Assembly (NCBI GenBank): GCA_028700975.1
Contig: JAQVRQ010000002.1
Location: forward strand, 7,528-45,204
DNA from: Bacteroidales bacterium
GTDB lineage: Bacteria; Bacteroidota; Bacteroidia; Bacteroidales; UBA932
Length of the DNA stretch: 37,677 bases
Direction: 5' to 3'
Position numbers and translations under genes: made by a program. How positions within the stretch are numbered: position 1 is the first letter of the stretch; every line of letters begins with the position of its first letter. This document shows positions 24,549 through 34,396 of the stretch, piece after piece. A model generated the notes under the pieces. The model searched no databases. It saw only the letters and a program-made list of their open reading frames with translations, and had not been told where the DNA came from.

Positions 24549-25234
24549 TGTTTTGCAATTAATTGTTCAAACCACTTTAGCTGATCCTCAATTGTCATTG
24601 TGCTGTTGTCAAGCAACAGAGCATCAGGAGCTCGCTTTAGAGGAGCTGTATCTCTGTTTTCATCAAGATAATCACGCTCCTTTACATTTGCCAGTACGCT
24701 CTCAAAGTTTGGGTTTTCACCCCGGCTTATCATCTCTTTATATCTTCTCTTTGCCCTAACCTCGGCAGAGGCTGTCATAAATATTTTTATCTCTGCATTT
24801 GGGAAAACAACGGTGCCGATATCCCGTCCATCCATAATTACTCCACCGCTTCTGCCATATTTAGCAAGAATTGTATCTACATAACTTCTTACCATAGGGA
24901 GAGAGGCAATAAAACTTACTTTAGATGACACCTTGAGCCCTCTGATTATCCTTTCAATGTTTCTTTCGCCAATAAAAAGTTCAGTGGCACCATCAACCCC
25001 TGTAGGCCTGAATGAGAGCTCAAGCTTTTCAAGAGCATCCTTGAGCGAAGTTTCGTCAATGATATTATTGGAGTCAATTAATGAATTCTCTATTGCATAC
25101 AATGTAACGCCTCTGTACAGAGCTCCTGTGTCTACATAAATGAGCCCGTATCTGGAGGCTATAAGCTTAGCGAATGTACTCTTACCGGTTGATGAATGAC
25201 CGTCTACCGCAATGATTGTTCCCTCTTTTATCAT
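24545..25234 (-). CDS. cmk: Cytidylate kinase
   Basis: This (d)CMP kinase has the P-loop AVDGHSSTGKSTFAK, the YVDTGALYRGVTLYAI segment, and GRDIGTVVFPNAEIKIFMTAS followed by RAKRRYKEM. I chose the ATG at 25234, giving 229 residues, the usual family length; ATG at 25240 is equally possible. A longer open frame to 25429 would overlap the divergent ppx gene and adds no conserved sequence. A minus-strand -7 element at 25249-25256 also argues for the short form. Confidence 0.92.
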   Translation of the reverse strand: MIKEGTIIAVDGHSSTGKSTFAKLIASRYGLIYVDTGALYRGVTLYAIENSLIDSNNIIDETSLKDALEKLELSFRPTGVDGATELFIGERNIERIIRGLKVSSKVSFIASLPMVRSYVDTILAKYGRSGGVIMDGRDIGTVVFPNAEIKIFMTASAEVRAKRRYKEMISRGENPNFESVLANVKERDYLDENRDTAPLKRAPDALLLDNSTMTIEDQLKWFEQLIAKQ

Positions 25235-25248
25235 AGTCATACAAGGAA

Positions 25249-25256
25249 CAAACATA
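25249..25256 (-). promoter_or_regulatory. -7 promoter element of cmk-ispH-priA
   Basis: Minus-strand TATGTTTG matches TAnnTTTG. It ends 14 bases before the chosen cmk start (25234). It lies 14 bases from the opposite-facing -7 element of ppx, so the two promoters interleave. No -33 TTTG is visible. Confidence 0.45.
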
Positions 25257-25270
25257 CGCAAAAAATAGTT

Positions 25271-25278
25271 TATCTTTG
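25271..25278 (+). promoter_or_regulatory. -7 promoter element of ppx/gppA
   Basis: TATCTTTG matches TAnnTTTG and lies 14 bases before the ATG at 25293, predicting a very short leader of about 10 bases. No TTTG at the -33 distance. Confidence 0.5.
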
Positions 25279-25292
25279 TAAAAAATATAAAG

Positions 25293-26219
25293 ATGAGAGC
25301 AGCCATTCTCGATATGGGCACAAACGTATTTAGTCTCCTGATAGCCCGGATTACAAAAGAGGAATATGAGATACTTGAAGTCGTAAAAATTCCTTCAAAG
25401 ATAGGAGAAGGCGGTATTACAAAAGGCATTCTTACAGAGGAGGCATTTTATTCTGCAGGGGAGGCAATGAAGAGTGTGGATGATGCAATAGAGAGGATTG
25501 GAGGAGTCGATTACAGAATTGCAATAGCAACAAGTGCCGTAAGAGGAGCTTCAAATTCGGCTGAGTTTGTAAAAATTGCAGAGGAGAGAGGATTCAGTGT
25601 TGAGATTATTTCCGGAGAGAGAGAGGCAGAGCTTATATATAAAGGAGTTCGTGAGTCAATGATTCTCTATAATGAGCTTTTTCTAATAATGGATATAGGC
25701 GGAGGCAGTAATGAGTTTATTATAGCTGATAAAAGCAGAATATACTGGAAAGAGAGTTTTGATATGGGAGTTGTAAGGGTAAGAGAGAGTTCACCCCATT
25801 CAGAACCCATAACATCAATTGAGATTAAAACTCTTGAAAATTATTTCCGGAAGGGGATGGAGAGTCTGTGGGAGGCAGTAAAAAAGTATAGACCTACTCT
25901 TTTGATAGGTTGTTCAGGCTCATTTGATACATTGAGAGAGCTTTTATATCCCGAAGATGATTTTGCTGTTCCGTCACTCACTATGGAGAGAGACAAGATG
26001 TATTCGCTTCATAAGCGACTTATATTATCAAACAGAGAAGAGAGGTCTGTAATGAAAGGTATGTCCCCTATACGGGTTGATTATATTGTAATTGGCTCAA
26101 TTCTTGTGAACCTTGTTATCTCAACCATCAACCCACTGGAGATTTGTCAGAGCTCCTACTCACTTAAGGAGGGGTGTATGGCAGAATTATTTGAAACATT
26201 AGCAACAAATAGGCAATAA
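25293..26219 (+). CDS. Ppx/GppA family phosphatase
   Basis: This 308-residue member of the actin-fold exopolyphosphatase/pppGpp pyrophosphatase family has phosphate-1 motif AILDMGTNVFSLLIA at the N-terminus, the ATSAVRGASN segment, the EREAELIYKGV segment and phosphate-2 motif LIMDIGGGSNEFII. The length matches the short (about 300-residue) form without the C-terminal HD-like domain of E. coli Ppx. Substrate may be polyphosphate or (p)ppGpp. The response regulator gene follows after one base, indicating cotranscription. Confidence 0.9.
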   Translation: MRAAILDMGTNVFSLLIARITKEEYEILEVVKIPSKIGEGGITKGILTEEAFYSAGEAMKSVDDAIERIGGVDYRIAIATSAVRGASNSAEFVKIAEERGFSVEIISGEREAELIYKGVRESMILYNELFLIMDIGGGSNEFIIADKSRIYWKESFDMGVVRVRESSPHSEPITSIEIKTLENYFRKGMESLWEAVKKYRPTLLIGCSGSFDTLRELLYPEDDFAVPSLTMERDKMYSLHKRLILSNREERSVMKGMSPIRVDYIVIGSILVNLVISTINPLEICQSSYSLKEGCMAELFETLATNRQ

Positions 26220-26220
26220 T

Positions 26221-27384
26221 ATGAAATTACTTATAATTGACGACGAAAAGAGCATCAGAAACACATTGAAAGATATACTTGAATTCGAAGGACACGATGT
26301 TCATCTTGCTTCGGATGGGGTAGAGGGATTGGCGATGGCTACTTCTGATAATTATGAGGTGATTTTTTCAGATATTAAGATGCCGAATATGGATGGGATG
26401 GAGCTTCTTGATAAGCTATCAGAAGCAAATATTGACTCCTCAGTTATAATGATTTCCGGCCACGGCTCAATTGATACAGCTGTGGAGTGTATAAAAAAAG
26501 GTGCATTTGATTTCATTCAGAAGCCGCTTGACCTAAATAGAATACTTATCACACTAAGAAACGCTACAGATAAGACAATACTTGTTAAAGAGACAAAAAA
26601 TCTCAAGAAAAAGGTGTCAAAAATTCCGGAAATTGTGGGGGCTTCAAATGCAATATCAGTTATCAAACAGATGATTGACAGGGTTGCTCCTACAGAGGCA
26701 AGAGTTCTTATAACCGGCTCAAACGGAACCGGTAAAGAGCTTGTAGCAAGATGGCTGCACGAAAAAAGTTCACGTAGTGAAATGCCCTTTGTGGAGGTAA
26801 ACTGTGCAGCAATACCAGGTGAACTTATTGAGAGTGAGCTATTTGGTCACGAAAAAGGAGCCTTCACCTCAGCTGTAAAACAGCACAAAGGGAAGTTTGA
26901 ACAGGCAGATGGTGGAACACTATTTCTGGATGAGATAGGTGATATGAGTCTGGCTGCACAGGCTAAGGTGTTGAGGGTTCTTCAGGAGAATAAATTAAGC
27001 AGAGTTGGGAGCGATAAGGATATAAATGTAAAAGTCAGGGTTATTGCAGCTACAAATAAGAATCTCAATGAAGAGATTTCAAAGGGTACCTTCAGGGAGG
27101 ATTTGTATCACAGACTAAGCGTTATTGTTATTAATGTACCACCACTTTCTGAGAGAAAAGAGGACATCCCTCTTCTTGCAAACCATTTTATTGGCCAGGT
27201 TTGTGACGAGAGCGGAATGGTTCCTAGGGAGATTGAAAAAGATGCACTTGATGAGTTATCCACATATCCTTGGACAGGGAATATCAGGGAGCTCAGGAAT
27301 GTAATTGAGCGTCTTCTCATTCTCAGCAATAACAAGATTACAAAAGCAGATGTTTTGGCCTACGCTAAGCCGATATTCAAATAA
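26221..27384 (+). CDS. NtrC-type response regulator lacking a DNA-binding domain
   Basis: This 387-residue protein has a receiver domain (phosphoacceptor Asp51 in FSDIKMP, Asp7/Asp8, Ser79, Lys101) and a sigma-54-interacting AAA+ domain: Walker A GSNGTGKE (166-173), Walker B TLFLDEIG (233-240), and FREDLYHRLSV and WTGNIRELRNVIERL in the lid. The sigma-54 loop reads GAFTSA (213-218) instead of GAFTGA. The protein ends about ten residues after the lid and has no Fis-type HTH. DBD-less relatives are known, such as FlgR of Helicobacter and CtcC of Chlamydia. The stop is followed directly by a terminator, and there is no frameshifted HTH downstream. The NtrY-like kinase 1 kb downstream is the likely partner. 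Confidence 0.9.
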   Translation: MKLLIIDDEKSIRNTLKDILEFEGHDVHLASDGVEGLAMATSDNYEVIFSDIKMPNMDGMELLDKLSEANIDSSVIMISGHGSIDTAVECIKKGAFDFIQKPLDLNRILITLRNATDKTILVKETKNLKKKVSKIPEIVGASNAISVIKQMIDRVAPTEARVLITGSNGTGKELVARWLHEKSSRSEMPFVEVNCAAIPGELIESELFGHEKGAFTSAVKQHKGKFEQADGGTLFLDEIGDMSLAAQAKVLRVLQENKLSRVGSDKDINVKVRVIAATNKNLNEEISKGTFREDLYHRLSVIVINVPPLSERKEDIPLLANHFIGQVCDESGMVPREIEKDALDELSTYPWTGNIRELRNVIERLLILSNNKITKADVLAYAKPIFK

Positions 27385-27390
27385 TAAAAA

Positions 27391-27418
27391 AGGATGACTA
27401 ATATTAATTAGTCATCCT
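27391..27418. terminator. Perfect terminator hairpin between convergent genes
   Basis: AGGATGACTAAT (27391-27402) and ATTAGTCATCCT (27407-27418) form a perfect 12-bp stem with an ATTA loop. On the minus strand the stem runs into TTTTTTATTATTTG, so it is a strong terminator for the DUF4783 gene; on the plus strand it can end the response-regulator transcript without a T-tract. Confidence 0.8.
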
Positions 27419-27453
27419 CAAGGTGAATTAACCAGGTTTAAAAAGTGAAAGGA

Positions 27454-27846
27454 TTACTCTCTTTCAATTCTCAATTGCTGGATGAAATTTCCATCCTCCT
27501 GGGTTTTAACAAACAATGTTACCCTAAATTTTTCTCCCCCCGCATTGAGATTGCCAATAGCATATTTCATTGGAGCTTTGCCACTTCTATAAGCAATGTT
27601 GAAATTCCTTGGGGTATAGTTCGTGAAGAACTCTTTAAGAATTTGTCTTGCCTGAGCCTTGCTGCAAACATTTACGCTTCCCATCACATCCAGCTCCAGA
27701 TTTTGTGCAAACCAGGCGGAGAGTCGCTCTGAATCACCCGCTTGCATATATTTTGCAATTGGGACAAAGACATCCTGCTCCACTTTGTTCTGCCCCTGAA
27801 GTGAGGTGGCAAAAAGAATAAATAACGAAATAAGAAACGATCTCAT
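27454..27846 (-). CDS. DUF4783 family exported protein
   Basis: This 130-residue protein starts at 27846 with a signal peptide (MRSFLISLFILFATSLQGQ); the frame extends to 27885 but the upstream residues add only an extra hydrophobic piece. The mature part (VFVPIAKYMQAGDSERLSAWFAQNLELDVMG..., EFFTNYTPRNFNIAYRSGKAPMKYAIGNL, FRVTLFVKTQEDGNFIQQLRIERE) fits DUF4783, an NTF2-like fold found in Bacteroidota. No catalytic residues are evident; a ligand-binding or accessory role in the periplasm is possible. It is monocistronic, facing the response regulator. Confidence 0.72.
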   Translation of the reverse strand: MRSFLISLFILFATSLQGQNKVEQDVFVPIAKYMQAGDSERLSAWFAQNLELDVMGSVNVCSKAQARQILKEFFTNYTPRNFNIAYRSGKAPMKYAIGNLNAGGEKFRVTLFVKTQEDGNFIQQLRIERE

Positions 27847-27904
27847 ATCTCTCCTCTTGTAAATCAATATCAGTATTATTAGCAAAAATCAAGCCATAAA
27901 GAAG

Positions 27905-27935
27905 TTGGCCCTATCTTAAAATAATCTTATTTTTG
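27905..27935 (+). promoter_or_regulatory. Promoter of rlmH, likely giving a leaderless transcript
   Basis: TTG (27905-27907), 20 bases, then TATTTTTG (27928-27935), an exact -7 match. The rlmH ATG at 27941 is only 5 bases downstream, about where transcription is expected to start. Confidence 0.6.
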
Positions 27936-27940
27936 TAGCA

Positions 27941-28414
27941 ATGAAGTTATCATTTCTGCTTACAGGCAAAACAGAGAGTGCATCCCTTATAAAGGAGATG
28001 TCGGTCTATGAAGACCGCATAAAAAGGTACTCTGCCTATTTACGAATTGAGATTCCGGAGCTAAAAAGAGTTGCATCCCTTAGTAAGGATGAGATAAAAC
28101 AGAGAGAGGGGGAGAATATACTTAAGTACATAAAGCCACAAGATCAGGTTGTGCTTTTAGATGTTGCCGGAAAGACTCAGACCTCGGAAGAGTTTGCAGA
28201 TTTTATTGAAAAGAGAGGTGTTTATGGAGCGAAAAGTCTCATCTTTGTTGTAGGAGGAGCATATGGCTTTTCAGATGAGGTCTATGAAAGAGCAGATTAT
28301 AAACTATCACTCTCACCTATGACCTTTTCTCACCAGCTGGCAAGACTTTTGTTCCTTGAACAGCTTTACAGAGCATTTACCATAATAAGGGGTGAACCCT
28401 ACCATCACGGCTAA
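27941..28414 (+). CDS. rlmH: 23S rRNA pseudouridine(1915) N3-methyltransferase
   Basis: This 157-residue SPOUT-class methyltransferase modifies 23S rRNA m3-pseudouridine 1915 on the 70S ribosome. The trefoil-knot SAM site FVVGGAYGFSDEVYERADYKLSLSPMTFSHQLARLLFLEQLYRAF and the C-terminal RGEPYHH are present and nearly invariant in the family. Its start lies almost on the predicted transcription start. The last base of its stop is the first base of the next gene (TAATG), so the kinase is translationally coupled. Confidence 0.96.
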   Translation: MKLSFLLTGKTESASLIKEMSVYEDRIKRYSAYLRIEIPELKRVASLSKDEIKQREGENILKYIKPQDQVVLLDVAGKTQTSEEFADFIEKRGVYGAKSLIFVVGGAYGFSDEVYERADYKLSLSPMTFSHQLARLLFLEQLYRAFTIIRGEPYHHG

Positions 28415-31400
28415 TGAACGAACTGGCAGATAAGCTTGTAGCTTGGAGAACCACAATTCTATGGGTGCTAATGTCACTTATGGCAATCTCTTCATTTATT
28501 GAGTTCTCATCACCTAACTCTATGGACAGAGAGGTAGAGAGCCTGGAGAAAACCATACATAAAAGGCAAGCTGTACTGGCAGAATATGCTGCCAAAGCTC
28601 TCCAGGAGCCGGATACAATATTTGTAGATTTTCCGGAACTGCCATCTGATATGGTTATATACAGATATTGCTCAGACACCCTTCAATCCTGGGCAAACCA
28701 GCTACCAGTTTCAAATGACGACATTGACTTTTTCCCTTTTGGATACACTCTCAATCACCTTACAAGCCGAGGTATTTCAAATACTCCATTAGCCTATCTG
28801 GGAGCAAGCGAACAATATGTAAGTCTAGGTTCAGCCTGGTACATAGTAAGCACATACACCAAAGGGAAGGTAACAGTTGTTGCAGCTCTTCTTGTGCAAA
28901 CAGATTACAATTCAGAAAACTTAGTGTTAAGAAGCGAAATTAATCCTGCCCTCTCTCTAAGCAAAAGACTCTCTATTGTTCCTGTAACACACGATGAATC
29001 CTATGTTGTCAGAGGTGTAAACGGAGATATACTATTCTCTGTTTTAAAGAACCTTCCTTCTGAAAGAGGAGATGAAGGAAAAATTTTACGCCTTCTATCT
29101 ATGATGTTTGCGATAGCAGCCCTTTTCAGCGATTTGGCAAGAAGAAAGAGAATAAAACAGTTCTTTCTTGCCTGGATAGGCCTCACAATAGTACTGGTTT
29201 TATCACTATATATGGCAGAGGGATCTTCATACAATATGTTATTCTCCCCATCTCTCTATGCAGACTTTTGGCTTTTTGGATCAATGGCAGATATGATGAT
29301 TTGCCATCTATATATATTTCTTGTTATCCTGGCGCTCTTTACAGTCAGAAAAAGTCTTGCACTCTTTTACCTAAGAGGAGGTAAGCTCAAACGTGTGGTT
29401 GTTAAGTTCCTTCTTACCCTCATACCACTTCTTCTGATAATTTATATACATATAACTCTCAAATCACTTGCAATGAATTCAAGTATAGTACTTGAGCTCT
29501 ATATGATTGATGAATTATCTGTATTTACAATACTTGCATATCTTTTATATGCACTTCTTTTTGTTGCTCTTCTTTTCTCGCTTCAACTCCTTAGGCCTCT
29601 TTTTAAATTCAAAGGAGGATTTTCTTTTTTGAAGCCAAAGAATATGCTCATTTTCATATCTTTGGCCTCTCTGTACACTCTATTATCCGTAAGCAGTTAT
29701 GGTTACTCAAAAGAGTTTGAACGAAATAGAGTCTTAACAACCAAGATGTCTGTAGAGAGGGACCTTGATGTAGAGTTATTACTCAGGGGAGCAGAGAGAA
29801 TGATAGAGAGCGACCCGCTCCTTTCGCTCTGGGTTCAGGTTAATCAAGGGGAGGAGATGATAAACAGCATTCTCACTGAACAATATTTTTGGAGTATACT
29901 TCAGAAATATGACATCAAGATTACTGTTTGCAGAAGGGATGACCCACTTCTTGTTGACAGCGACTCACAACCTCAGCATTGCGGCTCCTTTTTTGACAAT
30001 GAGATAATGAGATACGGAATTCCTCTCTTTTCAAATTCCCGTTTCTTCTTTATGAATAATTACAACGGAAGGATAAGCTATCTTGGTTACTTTGTCTATC
30101 CTGGTTTTGGGGGTAATATTAACCTCTACATAGAGCTTGACTCCAAATTTATGAGAGCAAATGCCGGATATACAGAACTTTTACTGGATCATAAAAATAC
30201 AGGAACCCTCAACCTAAGCTCAAGCTACTCTTTTGCAAAATATCTGAACAACAGAATGATTTCATTCTCCGGACGATACAATTATCCAACAATCCTGGAA
30301 GATAATTTTGACAAGGGATACAAAACGGTAAGAGAGGACGGGTTTATCCATTTTGTTAACAAAATATCCGGAGAGAACATTATAATGATTAGCAGACCGG
30401 AGAGGAGTCTCTTTCCGTATATAGTGACCTTCTCTTACATAATGCTCTTCTTCTCACTTATATCGTTCTCTATAATACGCACAAGGCACAAGGGAATATT
30501 CCCAAAGATGCCAAGAAACTCCTTCAGATGGAAAATAACAATCCTCATAATAGCATCTCTTGTATTTGCGCTCTTCTTTATGGGAGCGGGAAGTATTTGG
30601 TTCTCGCTTAACTATTTTGATGAGACAAACCGAATACAGATGGAGGAGAAAATGCAGTCTGTTCAGTCAACTCTTTCATATTACAGTAAGCAGGCAAAGA
30701 GATATAATGACCCTCAGTTTAATAATATCAGACTCTTCGAGGCGATGAACAGGCTTGCAGACAATACACAGATAGATATAAACATATACAGACCGGACGG
30801 CCAGCTTTTAAGAACAACTCAACCTGAAATATATGATAATTATATACTCGGTGCAAGGATGCACCCTCTTGCTTTCAGGGAGATTGTCTACAATAAAAAG
30901 AAGCAATTTGTAAACAAAGAGAAGATAGCAAGTTTGGATTACTACTCCCTATACGCTCCACTCTTTAATGCAGATGGTAATATGATTGCAATTGCAAATA
31001 TTCCATATTTCTCCAGACAATCAGAGATAAGATCAGATGCCTCAAGTATAATAGCAGCAATAATAAATATCTATCTTTTATTGCTAATAGGAGCAGTTTT
31101 TGGAGGGTTTGCACTCTCAAACTCACTATCCAAACCTCTTGCCGAGATTAGCCGGAAGATGCAGTTGCTTGATATTTCGCAACACCCTGAACATATTGAC
31201 TACAATAACAGAGACGAGCTTGGAATACTAGTTGCTGCATATAATAAAATGGTGGATGATTTAGAGTCTAGTACAAACAGACTAGCCCAAGGTGAGAGAG
31301 AGCAAGCTTGGAGGGAGATGGCGCGCCAGATAGCACACGAAATAAAGAACCCGCTTACTCCTATGAGGTTGAGTATTCAACACTTAATCAGGCTTAAACA

Positions 31401-31986
31401 GCAAAATGTAGAGGGGTGGCAAGATAAGTTTGAACGCATTGCAAACACTCTGATAGAGCAGATTGATATACTTTCAGACGTTGCAAGCGAATTCTCCAGC
31501 TTCTCCAGATTCTACTCGGAAGATATCTCAATTGTTGATTTGAATAAACTTATACGCGAACAAATTATTCTTTTTAATACAAGAGATGATATTACAATAA
31601 AATATAAGAGTGAAATTAAAGAGGCGATGGTCTCTGTAAGAAAGATGCAAATTTCAAGAGTTTTTGTTAATCTTCTCTCAAATGCTCTTCAGGCAATAGA
31701 TCCTCAGAATGGAGGTAGTGTCGTGGTAACTCTGACTCAACAGGAGGGGCATTATGTAGCCTCTGTTGAGGATGATGGTCCAGGTGTGCCGGACAACCTT
31801 ACTCACAGGCTATTTAAGCCTAATTTTACCACAAAGAGTAGCGGTACAGGATTGGGCTTGGCAATATGCAAAAGCATACTTGACCAAAGCCGCGGAGAGA
31901 TCTCTTATAATAGATCCTCCGTGCTTGGCGGTGCCAGTTTTACAGTAAAAATTCCTGTTATTTCTGCCTCAGAAAAATCTGTATAG
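28414..31986 (+). CDS. NtrY-like multi-spanning sensor histidine kinase
   Basis: This is a very long kinase of 1190 residues. A first membrane segment lies near residue 15-30, followed by an exported domain to about 220 and then a run of about six membrane segments (about 225-430). A second exported region (about 440-650), two membrane segments (about 665-725) and a third exported region come next. A last segment ([18 protein letters not shown]) leads to HAMP. The kinase core has the H-box [19 protein letters not shown], the N-box [11 protein letters not shown], and EDDGPGVP and [13 protein letters not shown] nucleotide-binding motifs, closest to NtrY. It overlaps rlmH by one base and converges with der (29-base overlap). 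The signal is unknown. Confidence 0.88.
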   Translation: MNELADKLVAWRTTILWVLMSLMAISSFIEFSSPNSMDREVESLEKTIHKRQAVLAEYAAKALQEPDTIFVDFPELPSDMVIYRYCSDTLQSWANQLPVSNDDIDFFPFGYTLNHLTSRGISNTPLAYLGASEQYVSLGSAWYIVSTYTKGKVTVVAALLVQTDYNSENLVLRSEINPALSLSKRLSIVPVTHDESYVVRGVNGDILFSVLKNLPSERGDEGKILRLLSMMFAIAALFSDLARRKRIKQFFLAWIGLTIVLVLSLYMAEGSSYNMLFSPSLYADFWLFGSMADMMICHLYIFLVILALFTVRKSLALFYLRGGKLKRVVVKFLLTLIPLLLIIYIHITLKSLAMNSSIVLELYMIDELSVFTILAYLLYALLFVALLFSLQLLRPLFKFKGGFSFLKPKNMLIFISLASLYTLLSVSSYGYSKEFERNRVLTTKMSVERDLDVELLLRGAERMIESDPLLSLWVQVNQGEEMINSILTEQYFWSILQKYDIKITVCRRDDPLLVDSDSQPQHCGSFFDNEIMRYGIPLFSNSRFFFMNNYNGRISYLGYFVYPGFGGNINLYIELDSKFMRANAGYTELLLDHKNTGTLNLSSSYSFAKYLNNRMISFSGRYNYPTILEDNFDKGYKTVREDGFIHFVNKISGENIIMISRPERSLFPYIVTFSYIMLFFSLISFSIIRTRHKGIFPKMPRNSFRWKITILIIASLVFALFFMGAGSIWFSLNYFDETNRIQMEEKMQSVQSTLSYYSKQAKRYNDPQFNNIRLFEAMNRLADNTQIDINIYRPDGQLLRTTQPEIYDNYILGARMHPLAFREIVYNKKKQFVNKEKIASLDYYSLYAPLFNADGNMIAIANIPYFSRQSEIRSDASSIIAAIINIYLLLLIGAVFGGFALSNSLSKPLAEISRKMQLLDISQHPEHIDYNNRDELGILVAAYNKMVDDLESSTNRLAQGEREQAWREMARQIAHEIKNPLTPMRLSIQHLIRLKQQNVEGWQDKFERIANTLIEQIDILSDVASEFSSFSRFYSEDISIVDLNKLIREQIILFNTRDDITIKYKSEIKEAMVSVRKMQISRVFVNLLSNALQAIDPQNGGSVVVTLTQQEGHYVASVEDDGPGVPDNLTHRLFKPNFTTKSSGTGLGLAICKSILDQSRGEISYNRSSVLGGASFTVKIPVISASEKSV

Positions 31987-33268
31987 GGACTCCGTTGAAG
32001 TCAAAATGTTTTCTGAGTTTATTTTCAAGATACCTTTTATAATCTTCCCTTACATACTGCGGCAGATTGCAGAAAAATGCAAAAGTAGGAGATGGGCTTG
32101 GTAATTGAGTGATGTACTTAATCTTGATATATTTTCCCTTAATGGCGGGAGGCGGATAGTTTGCTATCTCCTCCAGCATAACCTCATTAAGTTTGGATGT
32201 AGATATCTTTTTTGAACGATTTGAATAAACTTTTGCAGCTGAGTCAAGTACATCAAGAATTCTCTGTTTGTTAATCACAGATGTAAATATGATTGGCAAA
32301 TCAACAAACGGAGCCGTTTTATCCTGAATATCTTTTATGAAATCCTTCATTGTATTGGCACTCTTGCCTTCAATTGTATCCCATTTATTAACAACCAGTA
32401 CACAACCCTTTTTGTTTTTTATTATAAGGTTGAAAATATTCATATCCTGACTCTCAACTCCTAGAGAGGCATCAACCATTAGTATACATACATCGGAAGA
32501 TTCAATAGCTCTAATGGAGCGCATTACTGAGTAGAATTCTAGATCTTCCTTTACTTTGGTCTTTCTTCTTAAACCGGCAGTGTCCACAAGCATAAACTCG
32601 TGTCCAAATTTATTGTAATATGTAGATATAGAATCTCTTGTTGTTCCGGCTACCGGAGTAACAATATTTCTCTCTTCGCCCAGCAAGGCGTTGGCAAGAG
32701 AGGATTTTCCAACGTTGGGTCTCCCAATTATTGCAATATGAGGAATCTCTTTTTCTGTCTCTGCGTTCTCCTCTTCAGGAGGAAGCAATTCAATCACCTT
32801 ATCAAGGAGATCTCCCGTACCACTTCCGCTTGCAGAAGAGATGCAGAATGGCTCTCCAAGACCGAATGCATTAAAAATATGTGAATCAAAAATTCTGTCA
32901 CCGGTATCTACCTTGTTTGCAACCATTATAACAGGTTTTTTCCCTCGTCTGAGAATATCTGCAATAACTTCGTCGTAATCTGTAATACCTGTTCCAACAT
33001 CGCACATAAAGAGGACAACATCGCTCTCCTCAATTGCCAGTAATACCTGTTTGCGAATTTCTGCCTCAAATATATCGTCTGAATTTAAGGCATATCCTCC
33101 CGTGTCTATAACGGAGAACTCTCTTCCTATCCATTCGCATTTACCGTAGTGACGATCACGGGTAACACCTGCTACCTCATCCACTATGGCCTTTCTCGTA
33201 CCGACCAGACGGTTAAAGAGTGTCGATTTACCCACATTCGGGCGTCCTACTATGGCTACTATACTCAT
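31958..33268 (-). CDS. der: Ribosome assembly GTPase Der (EngA)
   Basis: This 436-residue protein has two tandem GTPase domains: [17 protein letters not shown] with DTGGYAL and NKVD, then [17 protein letters not shown] with DTAGLRRK and NKWD. A C-terminal KH-like domain ends in [15 protein letters not shown]. It acts in 50S assembly. The start at 33268 ([11 protein letters not shown]) is the family N-terminus; an extension to 33307 would overlap the small membrane protein gene. Its 3' end overlaps the sensor kinase gene by 29 bases. Confidence 0.95.
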   Translation of the reverse strand: MSIVAIVGRPNVGKSTLFNRLVGTRKAIVDEVAGVTRDRHYGKCEWIGREFSVIDTGGYALNSDDIFEAEIRKQVLLAIEESDVVLFMCDVGTGITDYDEVIADILRRGKKPVIMVANKVDTGDRIFDSHIFNAFGLGEPFCISSASGSGTGDLLDKVIELLPPEEENAETEKEIPHIAIIGRPNVGKSSLANALLGEERNIVTPVAGTTRDSISTYYNKFGHEFMLVDTAGLRRKTKVKEDLEFYSVMRSIRAIESSDVCILMVDASLGVESQDMNIFNLIIKNKKGCVLVVNKWDTIEGKSANTMKDFIKDIQDKTAPFVDLPIIFTSVINKQRILDVLDSAAKVYSNRSKKISTSKLNEVMLEEIANYPPPAIKGKYIKIKYITQLPSPSPTFAFFCNLPQYVREDYKRYLENKLRKHFDFNGVPIQIFLRQK

Positions 33269-33276
33269 TTTAATCC

Positions 33277-33552
33277 TTATTGACAACCACCGGAACCGCA
33301 GGAGCAACCTCCGCAGCCATCCGAAATGGGGTCATATTTAATATTTATTTTTTTACCCCTGTTGTTTTTATGCCAGAGAATTTTCTCCTCAGATTTCGCA
33401 CACATCAGGCCCTTATTGCGCAACTCTTTGTTGCCACCTATTTCAGATACAGGAAATTTACCATCCTTTCTGAAGATTATATTGAAAGAGAGCAGAAAAA
33501 CTGCCAGCCCCACCATTAAAAGTGAAAAAAGTATTACTGTCATCTTAATCAA
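33277..33552 (-). CDS. Small single-span membrane protein with Cys-rich tail
   Basis: This 91-residue protein has one N-terminal membrane segment (residues 4-27, [24 protein letters not shown]), a middle with Cys51, and a tail ending [12 protein letters not shown] (Cys80, 83, 85, 90). The cysteine-rich tail resembles metal- or Fe-S-binding termini, as in the FeoB-associated Cys-rich membrane family, but the body is not recognisable as that family. Similar short proteins of unknown function occur in Bacteroidota. It overlaps nadE by 4 bases and der follows 8 bases later, so it is within the engB-prs-nadE-der operon. In-frame ATG at residue 4 is an alternative start. Confidence 0.65.
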   Translation of the reverse strand: MIKMTVILFSLLMVGLAVFLLSFNIIFRKDGKFPVSEIGGNKELRNKGLMCAKSEEKILWHKNNRGKKINIKYDPISDGCGGCSCGSGGCQ

Positions 33553-34394
33553 TCAATTTTATAATAAACACATTTATTTTCCGGCAGAATTGGTGACTCA
33601 CCAACCCTTATCATAGGGGGAAGTTGATGAGCCTTAAATGATGAACTATTAATCAAATGCATTATTCTGTTTATAAGGCTAATATCGCAACCCTCCTCAA
33701 TTAGATCCGTAGCACTTCTCTTCTTTTCAATAAGTGAGTAAAGAATTGGATCAAGAACTGAATATTCAGGTAAGGTGTCGCTGTCCTTCTGATTTATGCT
33801 TAATTCTGCAGATGGCTCTTTTACCAAGATGGATTCAGGAATTATCCGCTCCTCTCTGTTAATATATCTTGCAACGGAGTAGACCTGCAGCTTGTATAAA
33901 TCTGCAATAACCATAAGGGCCCCAGCCAAATCTCCGTATAGAGTTCCATATCCCATTGCAATTTCGCTCTTGTTAGATGTATTTAACAAAAGAGAGGCGT
34001 TTTGGTTTGTCCAGGCCATCAATGCCACGCCTCGTATCCTTGCCTGAAGGTTTTCAATAACAAGCCTTTTTGGCTCATCATTAAAAATATCTTTTAGCTC
34101 CGCCTGGAACTTTTCAAAGATTCCCTCAATTGGAAGAATGCTATAAGATATACCAAGATTTTCCGCAAGCTCTACTGAATCTGTAACTGAATGGACAGTT
34201 GAAAATGGAGATGGCATAAGTATACCGTGCACATTCTCTCTCCCCAGGGCCTCAACTGCGAGAGAGGCCACTAAAGCAGAATCAATTCCACCTGAGAGCC
34301 CAAGAACAGCACGCTCTCTGCCCGCCTCATTAAAGAATCTCTTTATTGAGTAGACAATCCTGTCGTGCAGAGGTTGAGGATTCAAGTTAAGCAT
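33549..34394 (-). CDS. nadE: NAD+ synthetase, stand-alone synthetase domain
   Basis: This 281-residue ATP-dependent ligase converts nicotinate adenine dinucleotide to NAD+. The PP-loop LSGGIDSALVASLA is at about residues 33-46; NTSNKSEIAMGYGTLYGDLAGAL forms the deamido-NAD site, and KEPSAEL is the family loop. The C-terminal part resembles the synthetase half of the glutamine-dependent bifunctional enzyme, but there is no N-terminal nitrilase (glutaminase) domain: prs ends 2 bases upstream. It should therefore use free ammonia or an external amidase. The gene overlaps the small Cys-rich protein by 4 bases. Confidence 0.88.
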   Translation of the reverse strand: MLNLNPQPLHDRIVYSIKRFFNEAGRERAVLGLSGGIDSALVASLAVEALGRENVHGILMPSPFSTVHSVTDSVELAENLGISYSILPIEGIFEKFQAELKDIFNDEPKRLVIENLQARIRGVALMAWTNQNASLLLNTSNKSEIAMGYGTLYGDLAGALMVIADLYKLQVYSVARYINREERIIPESILVKEPSAELSINQKDSDTLPEYSVLDPILYSLIEKKRSATDLIEEGCDISLINRIMHLINSSSFKAHQLPPMIRVGESPILPENKCVYYKID

Positions 34395-34396
34395 AG

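Noticed and set aside
25235..25429. N-terminal extension of cmk by 65 residues
   Set aside because: It overlaps the ppx gene and both promoter elements and has no resemblance to cytidylate kinases; the family N-terminus begins at 25234 or 25240.
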